The notes beneath the pieces were generated by a model. It saw only the letters and a program-made list of their open reading frames with translations. It was not told where the DNA came from and made no database searches. Source: Streptomyces sp. NBC_00654 (GTDB lineage: Bacteria > Actinomycetota > Actinomycetes > Streptomycetales > Streptomycetaceae). Taken from it: a stretch of 64,000 bases of DNA. Shown piece after piece: positions 36,005-47,250 of this stretch. Both the position numbers and the translations under genes were made by a program. The stretch is from contig NZ_JAPEOB010000003.1 of NCBI RefSeq assembly GCF_026341775.1, forward strand, positions 496,001-560,000. The letters are read 5' to 3'. Position 1 is the stretch's first letter, and each line of letters opens with the position of its first letter.

Positions 36005-36032
36005 GGGTCCCCGGAAGGGCTTCCGGGGACCC
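36005..36032. terminator. Terminator of the ppx-containing operon
   Basis: GGGTCCCCGGAAG pairs perfectly with CTTCCGGGGACCC (13 bp) around a GG loop, 87 bp after the ppx stop. No U-tract follows, as is common in Streptomyces. Confidence 0.75.
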
Positions 36033-36118
36033 GTACGCGGCTCAAAAGTGCAGACGGGAATGCGTATGAGCAGGTGCGCGGGGGGGGCGTGAGCAGAGGT
36101 ACGGGGCGGGCGCCGGGC

Positions 36119-37069
36119 TCAGTGGCCGGACGCGGCCGACCACGCGATGCCGTCCAGGATGTCGTGCTCGCTGACGACGACCTCCCGGGCGCCGGTCCGC
36201 TTCATCACGGCGAGCAGGACGAGCGCTCCGGCGGTGATCACATCGACCCGGCCCGGGTGCATCGCGGGAATCGCGGCGCGCTCCTCGTGCGTCGAGGCGA
36301 GCAGGCGTCCGGTGATCTCCTCGACCCGCTCGAACGGGATCCGGGAGTGGTGGATCGCGGCGGAGTCGTACTCCGTGAGCCCCAGGGCGATCGCCGCCAC
36401 CGTGGTGACCGTCCCGGCCAGGCCGACGAGCGTGGCGGCCCCGCCGAGCGGCACGGTCTCCTCCGCGAGGTCCAGGGCCGCGTCGATGTCCGCGCGGATC
36501 GCGGTGATCCGGCCGAGCGTGGGCGGGTCGACGACGGCGCCCTCGTGCACGAGGTGGCGCTCCGTCATCCGGACGCAGCCGATGTCCACGGAGCGGGCCG
36601 CGCGGACCTCGTCGTCCCCGACGACGAACTCCGTGGAGCCGCCGCCGATGTCCACCACGAGATAGGGCTTGGCGAAGTGGTCGCCGCCGACCAGTTCCTT
36701 CGTGGCGCCGGTGAAGGAGAGCTCGGCCTCCTGGTCACCGCTGATCACCTCCGGCTCGACGCCCAGGATGTCCAGGACACCGGTGACGAACTCGTCGCTG
36801 TTCTCGGCGTCGCGCGAGGCGGAGGTGGCGACGAAGCGGACGCGTTCGGCGCCGAGCTCCTTGATCACCGCCGCGTACTCGCGGCAGGCCGCGAAGGTGC
36901 GTTCCAGCGCGTCGGGGGCGAGCCTGCCGGTCCGGTCGACGCCCTGGCCGAGGCGGACGATCTGCATCCGCCGGTCGAGCTCGACGATCTCGCCGGTGGC
37001 GGGGTCCGCGTCGGCGACGAGCAGACGGATGGAGTTCGTACCGCAGTCGACGGCGGCGACCCGGGTCAC
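36119..37069 (-). CDS. Ppx/GppA family exopolyphosphatase
   Basis: 316 residues. ASKHA fold with the phosphate loops AVDCGTNSIRLLV and LVVDIGGGSTEF, and a third glycine loop GLAGTVTTVAAI. It hydrolyses polyphosphate and/or pppGpp. The short, two-domain form without the C-terminal extension is typical of actinobacteria. GTG start at 37069 overlaps the DUF501 stop by GTGA, so the two are translationally coupled. Last gene of the enolase-divIC-DUF501-ppx run. Confidence 0.92.
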   Translation of the reverse strand: MTRVAAVDCGTNSIRLLVADADPATGEIVELDRRMQIVRLGQGVDRTGRLAPDALERTFAACREYAAVIKELGAERVRFVATSASRDAENSDEFVTGVLDILGVEPEVISGDQEAELSFTGATKELVGGDHFAKPYLVVDIGGGSTEFVVGDDEVRAARSVDIGCVRMTERHLVHEGAVVDPPTLGRITAIRADIDAALDLAEETVPLGGAATLVGLAGTVTTVAAIALGLTEYDSAAIHHSRIPFERVEEITGRLLASTHEERAAIPAMHPGRVDVITAGALVLLAVMKRTGAREVVVSEHDILDGIAWSAASGH

Positions 37070-37623
37070 CGGCCCGTCCCCCCGTCGGCGCCGTCCGCCC
37101 CGGACGCCTCGCACGGTGTGACGCACGGGCCCTTCGCCCACCACTCGGGCAGCATCGCGATCGCCTCGTCGCCCAGCGGGTTCACCCCGGGGCCCGCGGC
37201 CAGCGAGTGGCCGACCAGGACGTGCAGGCACTTCACCCGGTCCGGCATGCCGCCCGCGCTGGGGAAGCCCTCCAGGACCTCGATGGCGTCGCGGCGGGCG
37301 ATGTAGTCCTCGTGCGCCCGGCGGTAGGCCGCCGCCAGCTCGGGGTCCGTCTGGAGACGCTCGGTCATCTCCTTCATGACCCCGTTGGCCTCCAGCGTCC
37401 CGATCGCCGACGCCGCGCGCGGACAGGTGAGGTAGTACGTCGTCGGGAACGGCGTGCCGTCCTCCAGACGGGGCTGCGTCTCGACCACGTCCGGGTTGCC
37501 GCACGGGCAGCGGTGCGCGATGGCCCGCAGACCGCGCGGCGGGCGGCCGAGCTGCTGCTCGAACGCGGCGATGTCCGCGTCGGTGGGCTTGGTGGACTCG
37601 GTCTGCGGAGGGGGCGTTTCCAT
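37066..37623 (-). CDS. DUF501 family protein
   Basis: 185 residues. The core (LGRPPRGLRAIAHRCPCGNPDVVETQPRLEDGTPFPTTYYLTCPRA) with two Cys pairs is the DUF501 signature seen between divIC-like genes and ppx in actinobacteria. Biochemical function is not known. ATG start with AAGG upstream. The C-terminus ends in GADGADGG, probably disordered, and overlaps the ppx start. Confidence 0.88.
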   Translation of the reverse strand: METPPPQTESTKPTDADIAAFEQQLGRPPRGLRAIAHRCPCGNPDVVETQPRLEDGTPFPTTYYLTCPRAASAIGTLEANGVMKEMTERLQTDPELAAAYRRAHEDYIARRDAIEVLEGFPSAGGMPDRVKCLHVLVGHSLAAGPGVNPLGDEAIAMLPEWWAKGPCVTPCEASGADGADGGTGR

Positions 37624-37707
37624 GCCTGCCTTGGTTCTGCTCGAAGGTTCTGCTCGACAAGACGCTGCTTGAAGGCTCTGCTCGACGGTGCTGTTCAGGG
37701 GTGCGGG

Positions 37708-38178
37708 TCAGTCGCGGTCGGCGCTGTCCACGCCGTCCCAGAGGTTCGAGTGCCAGGGGCGGTCCGCCGCGCCCGGCTCTCCGCGGCGGTCCTCGGCCGC
37801 GTCGGGGTCGGCCACGGTGTAGCCGGTCTCCCCGGGGAGTACGTAATGGAGGTGCTCACGGGCCAGCCGCATGATGTACGCGTCGTCCTGGAGCCGCGCC
37901 TTCTCGTCGCGCAGCTCCTCGGTGCGCCGGCCCGCCTCCTGGGAGAGCCGCTCCTGGTCGGCGATGTCGTCGCGCTGGGAGACGTACTGCCGCATGGGGT
38001 ACGCGAGCGCGACCACCAGGGAACAGACGACCAGGGCCAGGAAGGCGGCCCGGCCGGTGAGCCGGGAGCGGCGGGCCTGCCGGCGGTTCTGGGAACGGTA
38101 GACGCGGGCCGCGGTCTGCTCGCCGAGCAGTCGCAGCCTGGTCGAGGTGGAGAACCGGTCGCGGTCCTTCCCGGCCAT
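37708..38178 (-). CDS. FtsB/DivIC-like septum formation initiator
   Basis: 156 residues from the ATG at 38178 with GGGGAGGCGGGAG upstream. A cytoplasmic basic N-terminus, one membrane span (AAFLALVVCSLVVALAYPM) and an extracytoplasmic coiled coil (QRDDIADQERLSQEAGRRTEELRDEKA, in parts) fit the FtsB/DivIC family, which joins FtsL and FtsQ in the divisome. The tail RLAREHLHYVLPGETGYTV is the conserved end of the domain. It follows enolase, as in most actinobacteria. Confidence 0.9.
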   Translation of the reverse strand: MAGKDRDRFSTSTRLRLLGEQTAARVYRSQNRRQARRSRLTGRAAFLALVVCSLVVALAYPMRQYVSQRDDIADQERLSQEAGRRTEELRDEKARLQDDAYIMRLAREHLHYVLPGETGYTVADPDAAEDRRGEPGAADRPWHSNLWDGVDSADRD

Positions 38179-38271
38179 GTCTCCCGCCTCCCCATTACGC
38201 ACGTCCGTCCCCGCACACGGTACGGGACCGAGTGCGGGGACGGACGGAGGCTGGTGCACCGAACCACCGAA

Positions 38272-38288
38272 GGGCCGGTGACCGGCCC
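38272..38288. terminator. Small hairpin after enolase
   Basis: GGGCCGG-TGA-CCGGCCC, 7-bp perfect stem, 16 bp beyond the enolase stop. It may only partly terminate, letting some transcripts continue into the divIC-like gene. Confidence 0.55.
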
Positions 38289-38303
38289 CCGGGTGCCGGG
38301 ATG

Positions 38304-40895
<2,592 letters not shown>

Positions 40896-41117
40896 GGTCG
40901 ACGGGGCCCGCGGTGCGAGCGGTTCCGACCGTAAACACAGGCAACCCCCACATTCAAAGATGGACATACCGGTCAATCGGGCCTTACTTGCCATCAACAG
41001 AGGAACGTTTCCGCAGGTCGGGGGCGATATGGGCGGACCCGGCGGACGAGACACGCCAGTTGAAGCAAAGAGACCCATGTCTCACTTACGCATAAGTGGA
41101 CATAGGCCTCTGAACTA

Positions 41118-41132
41118 CCCCGGATTTCGGGG
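41118..41132. terminator. Weak hairpin after rpfC
   Basis: CCCCG-GATTT-CGGGG, 5-bp stem, 17 bp beyond the rpfC stop. In the rightward direction it is followed by CGTTTT. Otherwise 40896-41149 is an AT-richer gap with no gene; it should hold the rpfA promoter upstream of the riboswitch. Confidence 0.4.
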
Positions 41133-41149
41133 CGTTTTCCCGAATTGGA

Positions 41150-42121
41150 TCAGTTGGCGGCGGCGCCCTCGACATCGCCGGAGGGGGCCGCGTCCGGGCT
41201 CAGCTCCAGGCTCTGGCCGGGCAGGATCAGGTCCGGGTCCACCCCGACGGCATCCTTGTTCGCCTCGTACAGCGCGGTCCATCCACCGGGGAGTTTCTGT
41301 GCGTCAGCAATCGCCCAGAGGCTGTCGCCCGGCCGGACGGTGTAGTCGCCGCCGACGGGTGCCGTACCGCCGTCGCGCGCCTCGCCCTCGCCGCGCGAGG
41401 CATGCCGGCCGGACTCGCGCCCGCCGTCCCGGTCCGCGGCCCGGCTCTCCTCGGGGGCCGGCGTACCGCGGTGCTTGCCTCCGGTGCCGTCCGTGCCCTT
41501 CGGGGCGTCAGGCGCCGAGGAGCCCTCGGGTGCGGGCGCCTTCGGGGAAGGGCTCGCGGGCGGCGCGGAAGGGCTCGACGAGGGGTCGGCCGCCTCGCCG
41601 GAGGCGTCGTTCCCGCCCGGCGTACCACCGCCGTCGGCTTCGTCCGCCGTCCCGTCCGTCCCGCCGTCCGGCAGTCCGTCCGCCGGCGCCATATCCGAAG
41701 GGTCGGCGGAGGGCGCGGGACCCGGGTCGACGCCCGGCAGCGAGCTGTCCGTCGCGAGTCCGGAGATCACCGCGCAACTGGGCCAGGCCTTCGGACCCTG
41801 GTCGCCCAGGACCTTCTCCGCCACGGCGATCTGCTGCGAGCGGCTGGCGAGGTCGGCCCGGGGCGCGAACGCCGTGCCGCCGTACGCGGACCAGGTGTCC
41901 TGCGAGAACTGGAGCCCGCCGTAGAAGCCGTTGCCGAGGTCGGCGCTCCACATGCCGCCGCTCTCGCACTCCGCGACCCGGTCCCAGGTCGAGGCCTCGG
42001 CGGCGTGCGCACCGGCCGCGCCGAGCAGCGGGATCGCAATGGCCGATCCCGTCACGCCCGCGGCGACGACGATGGCGGGTGCCTGGCGAGGGCGGCGGTG
42101 TCTGCCGTTCGCGGAGCCCAT
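41150..42121 (-). CDS. rpfC: Resuscitation-promoting factor with LysM domain
   Basis: 323 residues from the ATG at 42121, with GGAAGG upstream. Signal peptide, Rpf domain (STWDRVAECESGGMWSADLG ... GLQFSQDTW), a 130-residue acidic, Pro/Ser/Gly-rich linker, and a C-terminal LysM (YTVRPGDSLWAIADAQ ... DPDLILPGQSLEL). Same architecture as rpfA but with a longer linker, and without a riboswitch in the 144-bp leader. The symbol follows the S. coelicolor order (rpfA then rpfC after enolase). Wall hydrolase for germination or growth. Confidence 0.92.
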   Translation of the reverse strand: MGSANGRHRRPRQAPAIVVAAGVTGSAIAIPLLGAAGAHAAEASTWDRVAECESGGMWSADLGNGFYGGLQFSQDTWSAYGGTAFAPRADLASRSQQIAVAEKVLGDQGPKAWPSCAVISGLATDSSLPGVDPGPAPSADPSDMAPADGLPDGGTDGTADEADGGGTPGGNDASGEAADPSSSPSAPPASPSPKAPAPEGSSAPDAPKGTDGTGGKHRGTPAPEESRAADRDGGRESGRHASRGEGEARDGGTAPVGGDYTVRPGDSLWAIADAQKLPGGWTALYEANKDAVGVDPDLILPGQSLELSPDAAPSGDVEGAAAN

Positions 42122-42173
42122 GGGGTTTGCCTTCCGTGCGACTGACTGGTGTGGGTACTGAGGTGACCGGCGA

Positions 42174-42183
42174 GTCACGTGAC
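42174..42183. promoter_or_regulatory. GTCACGTGAC palindrome upstream of rpfC
   Basis: A perfect 10-bp palindrome about 50 bp before the rpfC start. A second CACGTG core (ATCACGTGAAAGTCACA) lies near 42256. Two GTGA/TCAC-rich words in a 144-bp gap suggest a regulator site; the factor is unknown. Confidence 0.35.
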
Positions 42184-42265
42184 GCCCCGTTCGAGGCGTT
42201 GAACGGTGAACCTAGCGGGACTCGAACGTGTGTCACAAGTCGATGCAGCGCAGATCACGTGAAAG

Positions 42266-43702
42266 TCACAGAGTTGACGCAGCGTCACTTCTGTTGTGCC
42301 GCCGGCCCGGCTCGAACTCCACCGGCAGCGTGCGCAGTCCACGCATGATGAGACCTCCGCGCCACCGCAAATCGGTCGGTTCTCCCGCAAGTCGCAGCTC
42401 CGGAAGGCGTCGTAGCAGCGTCGCGATCGCCGCCTGCCCCTCCAGCCGGGCGAGCGGCGCTCCCAGGCAGTAGTGGATGCCGTGCCCGTAGCCGAGGTGC
42501 TGATTGTCACGCCGTGCGAGGTCGAGCGTGTCCGGGTCGTCGAACCGTTCCGGGTCCCGGTCGGCCGCGGCGAGCACGACGAGCACAGGATCACCCGCGG
42601 CGATGTCCCGCCCCCCGAGCGTCAGCGCCTCGGTCGCGAAGCGCCAGGTGGCCAGCTCTACCGGTCCGTCGTACCGCAGCAGTTCCTCGATGCCCGTGGC
42701 CAGCAGCTCCGTGTCCCCCGCGTCGAGCGCGCGATCGAGGAGCGCCCGCTGTTCCGGGTGGCGCAGCAGGGCGTACGTACCGTTTCCGATGAGGTTGACC
42801 GTGGTCTCGAATCCGGCGAAGAGAAGGATGAAGGCCATCGCGGCGGCCTCGTTCTCGGTGAGGTGCTCGCCGTGGTCGCTCGCCCGGATCAGACCCGAGA
42901 TCAGGTCGTCGTCCTCGCCCTCGGCCCCCAGGCCCTCCCGCTTCCGGTGGATCAGCTCCGCGAGATAGCCGCGCATCTTCTTGACCGACCGGGCCACCCC
43001 GCCGCGCGGGCCGCCGCCGTGGCGGATCATCATGCCCGCCCAGTCCCGGAAGTCGTCCTGGTCCTCGCGCGGAACACCCAGCAGATCGCAGATGGCGTAG
43101 ATGGGGAGCGGGAAGGCGAAGTCATGGATGAGGTCCGCCTTCCCCTCCTCGATGAAGTTGTCGATGAGGCGGTCCGTCAGCTCCTGCACGCGCGGCGCGA
43201 ACTCCGCGACCCGGCGCGGGGTGAACGCCTTGGAAACGAGCCGGCGCAGCCGGGTGTGGTCCGGCGGGTCGATGTTCAGCAGATGCGTCATCAGCTCCGC
43301 CTTGCGCTCCCCCGGGATGCCCGTCTTCCCCTTGGCGTGCGCCGGCTCGGCGTGGTGCGCCGGGTTCTTGGAGAGCCGGGAGTCGGCGAGAGCCTGCTTG
43401 GCGTCCGCGTACCGCGTCACGAGCCAGGCCTCGACCCCGCTGGGCAGCGTCGTCCGGTGCACGGGGCTGTGCTCACGGAGCCATGCGTAGGCGGGGTACG
43501 GGTCGGTGGCGAACTCCCAGGTGAAGAGTTCGGGGGCGGGGGGCGCGGGCGCGGGGGCCGTGTCTCCGAAGGCGCCGGGGGCGTACGGGCAGACGGGGGC
43601 GGGCGCGGGGGCGTCGGCGGGGGGCTCGGCTGCGTCGGAGTGCGCGGGCGCGGGGGCGTCGGCGGGAGGCTCGGCTGCGGGCTCGGCGGGGCTGGCGTTC
43701 AC
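42266..43702 (-). CDS. Cytochrome P450 (CYP107-like)
   Basis: 478 residues. The I-helix oxygen-binding motif is LFAGFETTVNL, the ExxR helix is EELLR, and the heme loop is YGHGIHYCLGAPLA with the Cys ligand. The first 55 or so residues are an Ala/Pro-rich tail with an internal duplication (EPPADAPAPA twice). The GTG start overlaps the stop of the upstream ATPase gene by GTGA, so the two are coupled. In S. coelicolor this place holds CYP107U1. Substrate unknown; no ferredoxin is adjacent. Confidence 0.92.
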   Translation of the reverse strand: MNASPAEPAAEPPADAPAPAHSDAAEPPADAPAPAPVCPYAPGAFGDTAPAPAPPAPELFTWEFATDPYPAYAWLREHSPVHRTTLPSGVEAWLVTRYADAKQALADSRLSKNPAHHAEPAHAKGKTGIPGERKAELMTHLLNIDPPDHTRLRRLVSKAFTPRRVAEFAPRVQELTDRLIDNFIEEGKADLIHDFAFPLPIYAICDLLGVPREDQDDFRDWAGMMIRHGGGPRGGVARSVKKMRGYLAELIHRKREGLGAEGEDDDLISGLIRASDHGEHLTENEAAAMAFILLFAGFETTVNLIGNGTYALLRHPEQRALLDRALDAGDTELLATGIEELLRYDGPVELATWRFATEALTLGGRDIAAGDPVLVVLAAADRDPERFDDPDTLDLARRDNQHLGYGHGIHYCLGAPLARLEGQAAIATLLRRLPELRLAGEPTDLRWRGGLIMRGLRTLPVEFEPGRRHNRSDAASTL

Positions 43703-46113
43703 CCCTCGACGTTATCCGGCCGCTCCTCACGGGCCGCCCGCAGATCGGCGAGCGCCTGCTCGGCACAGTGGTGTCCGGCCTCGACGGCCTTGCCGAACCA
43801 CTCCTCGGCCTCGGCCTCGTTGCCCTCGTCCTCCAGCATCACCGCGAGTGCGTAGGCCGCGTTGTAGTCGTCCATCCCATGGCTCCGCTCGAACCAGTGC
43901 CGCGCCTCCTCCGTCTTTCCCCGGCCCTGCAGGAGATGCCCGACGTTGCAGGCCGCACTGGAGTTCCCGGCCTCCGCGGCCTGCCGGTAGAGGCGTTCCG
44001 CCTCCTCCTTGGCGCCCGCCTCGTCACGGATCAGCGCCAGATTGTTCATCGCCCTGGCGTCGCCCTGCGCGACGGCCTTTCCGTACCACTTCTCCGCCTC
44101 CTCCGGCTGCTCCCAGTCGTGGAGCAGCGAGCCGACCTGCCACGCGACATTGGCCTCCTGCCCGCACGCGGCCGCCTTCAGGTACCACTGCATGGCGGAA
44201 CCCGTGTGCCCCTGCCCCCGGTGGAGGTCGCCCAGCCGCTGCGCCGCCGGGCCGTCGCCCGCCTCCGCGGCCTCGGTCAGCCAGAACTCCGCACGTTCGG
44301 CCAGTACGGAGCCGAGCTCGCGCTGCGCCTCCACGTCTCCCGCCTCCGCCGCGGCCTCCAGATACGGGATCGCCGCCTCCGCCTCGTCCCGGGCTGCCAG
44401 CGCCTTCCCGACCAGGGCCGCAGCCTCGGTGCTGCCCGCGTCCGCCGCGCTCCGGAACCAGCGCTCCGAGGCGGCCTCGTCGCCGAACTCCCGGTCGATC
44501 CGGCCGAGCGCCGTCAGGACGTCCGGATCGCCGTCCGCGTCCGGCTCCAGCGCCGCGTGGGCCCGCTGGTGGATGTCGTCGCGGAGCCCGCTGACACCGC
44601 GCACCACTTCGAGGGCGAGCAGCCACATCTCCAGGGGCACCGGGGAGGCGAAGCCCGGTGCCCGGTCGTGCGCGTCCGCCACCAGGGAGTGGTAGACCCG
44701 CCAGGTGTTCCTGCCCCGGCCCGCCACGAGCATTCCGGTCACCCCGTGCCGGACGCCGGACGCCCAGGCGAGGGCGTCCACGAGACTCTCCCGCTCGGCC
44801 CTGACGTACTCCGCCCCGTACAACCGGTGCGCCCGGCGCAGCACGTCCAGCGCGAGATCGTCGCCGGCCCCGCAGCGGGCCAGGTCGATCGCGGCGCGCA
44901 CCAGCAGATGTCCGCGCGGATGGGCGTTGGCGCGGCGGGCGCGACGCCATTCGTCCGCGAGCTCGGGGCCGATGGCCAGGTACTCGGTGACACCCTGGTC
45001 GTTGCCCGCGTAGTACGCGCCCACCAGCCGGCGGTCGGACATGTTCTCGACCAGCCTCGACATCTCGTCCCGGCTCCATTCACGGCTCAGCTCGACCGGT
45101 TCCACCCCGATCAGCACCCGGGCACTCGCGGACGTGCCGAAGCGGTGTGTGTCGTACGCCTCGTCGCCCATCGTGGCGATCACCGGCGTGCTCCGCGCGA
45201 CGAGGTCGGCGAGCACCGCCGCGGTCAGGCCGTTCTCGCCGAGGTGGCCCTCCAGGTCGTCGAGCCACAGGACGGCGTTCTCGCCGTGCCGCTCGCGCAG
45301 GACGGCGGGCAGGCCCCGCAGGTCCGTTCCATGCGGGGGCGCGTAGATCCGCGTCGTGCCGGAGAGATTGCTGAACAGTGCCGCCCAGGCCGTCCTGGTC
45401 TTCCCCGACAGGGGCTCCCCGGTCACCAGGACCAGCCCGCCGGACCGGGCCGCCTCCCGGACCAGCGCGCCCAGCCGCGTGTCGCAGTCCCTGCCCGTAT
45501 ATACGGGCAGGGCGGGCTCCTCGGGGAGCCTGCGGCTGCGCCGCACGCCGAGGGCGACCGGGTCGGCCCGGCCGAGCTGCGGCCACTCGGTGACCGGGGG
45601 CGTGGCGTGGTACGCGTGCGGTCCGAAGTAGTTGTTGTTCTGTACGCCATTGCCCTGGACGGGGCCGGTGAACGCGCCGTCCCGGAAGTCGGAGCGGTGG
45701 TCGCCGGAGGGGGTGCTGTCGCCGGTGACGCGCACCTGGTGGATCGCCCCGGTCGCGACCGCCGGGCCGTCGGACGTGCCGTCCGGCGAGGAGCGGCGTA
45801 CGGCGTCCTCGCGGAGGGGGACCGCGTCGTCGGGTCCCGCCGGGAAGTCGAGCAGCGTTTCCCTCAGCACGGCCAGGGCCAAGGGGTACCTGCGGTTCAG
45901 GTCCAGGACCTCTCGGAACACCATGGACCAGGCCGTCCTGGCCGAGTCCGGGTCACCGTCCAGCAGCACGTTCTTGATCCTGCCGAGCCTGACCACGAAG
46001 TTGCCCAGGATGTTCCCCGGAACACGCTTGGTGTCCAAGCGGAACCGCTTCCACTCCCCGCCCGCCATCACCCGCATCAAGTCATCGGCCAGCGATTCCA
46101 GTTCCGCGCTCAC
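43699..46113 (-). CDS. STAND-like P-loop ATPase with Sel1/TPR repeats
   Basis: 804 residues. An N-terminal helical domain (1-95), a disordered linker, the short motif VQNNNYF at 157-163, then a nucleotide-binding domain with Walker A GEPLSGKT (232-239) and Walker B AVLWLDDLEG. From about residue 530 a run of Sel1-type repeats (AxxxLGxxxxxxGxxxxAxxWYxKAA pattern) continues to the end. This layout is that of NLR-like signalling proteins, in which repeats sense a ligand and the ATPase switches state. It is translationally coupled to the P450. No effector enzyme domain was recognised. Confidence 0.82.
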   Translation of the reverse strand: MSAELESLADDLMRVMAGGEWKRFRLDTKRVPGNILGNFVVRLGRIKNVLLDGDPDSARTAWSMVFREVLDLNRRYPLALAVLRETLLDFPAGPDDAVPLREDAVRRSSPDGTSDGPAVATGAIHQVRVTGDSTPSGDHRSDFRDGAFTGPVQGNGVQNNNYFGPHAYHATPPVTEWPQLGRADPVALGVRRSRRLPEEPALPVYTGRDCDTRLGALVREAARSGGLVLVTGEPLSGKTRTAWAALFSNLSGTTRIYAPPHGTDLRGLPAVLRERHGENAVLWLDDLEGHLGENGLTAAVLADLVARSTPVIATMGDEAYDTHRFGTSASARVLIGVEPVELSREWSRDEMSRLVENMSDRRLVGAYYAGNDQGVTEYLAIGPELADEWRRARRANAHPRGHLLVRAAIDLARCGAGDDLALDVLRRAHRLYGAEYVRAERESLVDALAWASGVRHGVTGMLVAGRGRNTWRVYHSLVADAHDRAPGFASPVPLEMWLLALEVVRGVSGLRDDIHQRAHAALEPDADGDPDVLTALGRIDREFGDEAASERWFRSAADAGSTEAAALVGKALAARDEAEAAIPYLEAAAEAGDVEAQRELGSVLAERAEFWLTEAAEAGDGPAAQRLGDLHRGQGHTGSAMQWYLKAAACGQEANVAWQVGSLLHDWEQPEEAEKWYGKAVAQGDARAMNNLALIRDEAGAKEEAERLYRQAAEAGNSSAACNVGHLLQGRGKTEEARHWFERSHGMDDYNAAYALAVMLEDEGNEAEAEEWFGKAVEAGHHCAEQALADLRAAREERPDNVEG

Positions 46114-46154
46114 GTCCTGTCCCCCACACCTCGAACGGCCCTGGCACCACGGTA

Positions 46155-47189
46155 CTAACGGGTGTTGCCCTCCGCCGCCAGGATCGCGTCGCGGTAGGCA
46201 CGGGCGGCGGCGCGCAGGGCGGCCTCCGGGTCGATGCCGTCGCGTTCGGCGCGCACGGCGAGGGCGAGCAGCTCGTATCCGATGGAGCCGCCGGTGGAAT
46301 CTCCCGTGGAGCCGCCGGTGGGATCCCCCGTGGGATCCCCCGTGGATTCGCCCGTGGGCAGGGCGACTTCGAGCCCGGCGGTACGGACCCTGCTGCCGAG
46401 CTTGGCCGCGAGGGCCAGACCGGGCTGGCCGAGGGGGACGCCGTCGGTGACCGAGTCGCGCTGCTTCTCGATCGCCTTGGTCCGCAGCCAGTGCGCGCGG
46501 ACGTCCTCCGGGGTCTCGGCGGTCTCGTCGCCGAAGACGTGCGGGTGGCGGTGGATCAGCTTCTCCACGAGACCGGCCGCGACATCGTCGACGGCGAACG
46601 GGTCCTCGGGGTCCTCCTCGGCGATCCGCGCGTGGAAGACGACCTGGAGCAGGACGTCCCCGAGCTCCTCGCGCAGTTCGTCGCGGTCACCGTCCTCGAT
46701 CGCCTCGACCAGTTCGTACGCCTCCTCGATGGCGTACTTGGCGAGGCCCTCGTGCGTCTTCTGCGAGGTCCACGGGCAGGCGCGCCTGATCCGGTCCATC
46801 ACCTCGACCACGTCCAGGAGCCTGGCGCCCGGCAGGTCGTACGAACCGGGCAGCAGCTCCAGATCCGGCATCGCCACCCGGCCCGAGCCGCCGAGACGGG
46901 CCAGTCCGTCGGTGAGCGGCCGGTTGCCCTCGCCGCCGACCAGCACCACCACGCTCCGGCCGCCCGCGCAGTCGGCGACGAGCTCCTCGGCGGTCGGGGC
47001 GGCGTGCTCGGCCGTGACGCCGGCCTCGCGCAGATAGGGCAGCTGCGGGTGGTCCGGCTCGGCGCAGAGCACGCGGTCGGCGGCGTGCAGCGTCTGCCAC
47101 GCGGGCCAGGACAGCAGTCCGGGGGCGACCCGGTGGCTGGCGGTGAGCAGGACGATACGGCCGGGGCCGCCGGGGGCTTCAGCGTTCAC
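46155..47189 (-). CDS. mazG: MazG-type nucleoside triphosphate pyrophosphohydrolase
   Basis: 344 residues. The first 110 resemble a tetrapyrrole-methylase-like domain, partly degenerate (RIVLLTASHRVAPGLLSWPAW ... VVVLVGGEGNRPLTDGLARLG), as in YabN-type fusions. The MazG domain follows with its metal-binding EExxE...ELGD pattern (CPWTSQKTHEGLAKYAIEEA, ELREELGDVLLQVVFHARIA, KLIHRHPHVFGD). It hydrolyses (d)NTPs to NMPs for pool cleaning. A Gly/Thr/Ser/Asp repeat (TGDPTGDPTGG) is inserted near residue 285. GTG start. Confidence 0.9.
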   Translation of the reverse strand: MNAEAPGGPGRIVLLTASHRVAPGLLSWPAWQTLHAADRVLCAEPDHPQLPYLREAGVTAEHAAPTAEELVADCAGGRSVVVLVGGEGNRPLTDGLARLGGSGRVAMPDLELLPGSYDLPGARLLDVVEVMDRIRRACPWTSQKTHEGLAKYAIEEAYELVEAIEDGDRDELREELGDVLLQVVFHARIAEEDPEDPFAVDDVAAGLVEKLIHRHPHVFGDETAETPEDVRAHWLRTKAIEKQRDSVTDGVPLGQPGLALAAKLGSRVRTAGLEVALPTGESTGDPTGDPTGGSTGDSTGGSIGYELLALAVRAERDGIDPEAALRAAARAYRDAILAAEGNTR

Positions 47190-47250
47190 CCCTCGAACCT
47201 ACCCCGGCCCCGCGACAGGCCCCATGACGGCCGCAAACGCCCGGGGCGGC

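Noticed and set aside
42174..42183. Riboswitch in the rpfC leader
   Set aside because: None of the ydaO signature words found before rpfA are present.
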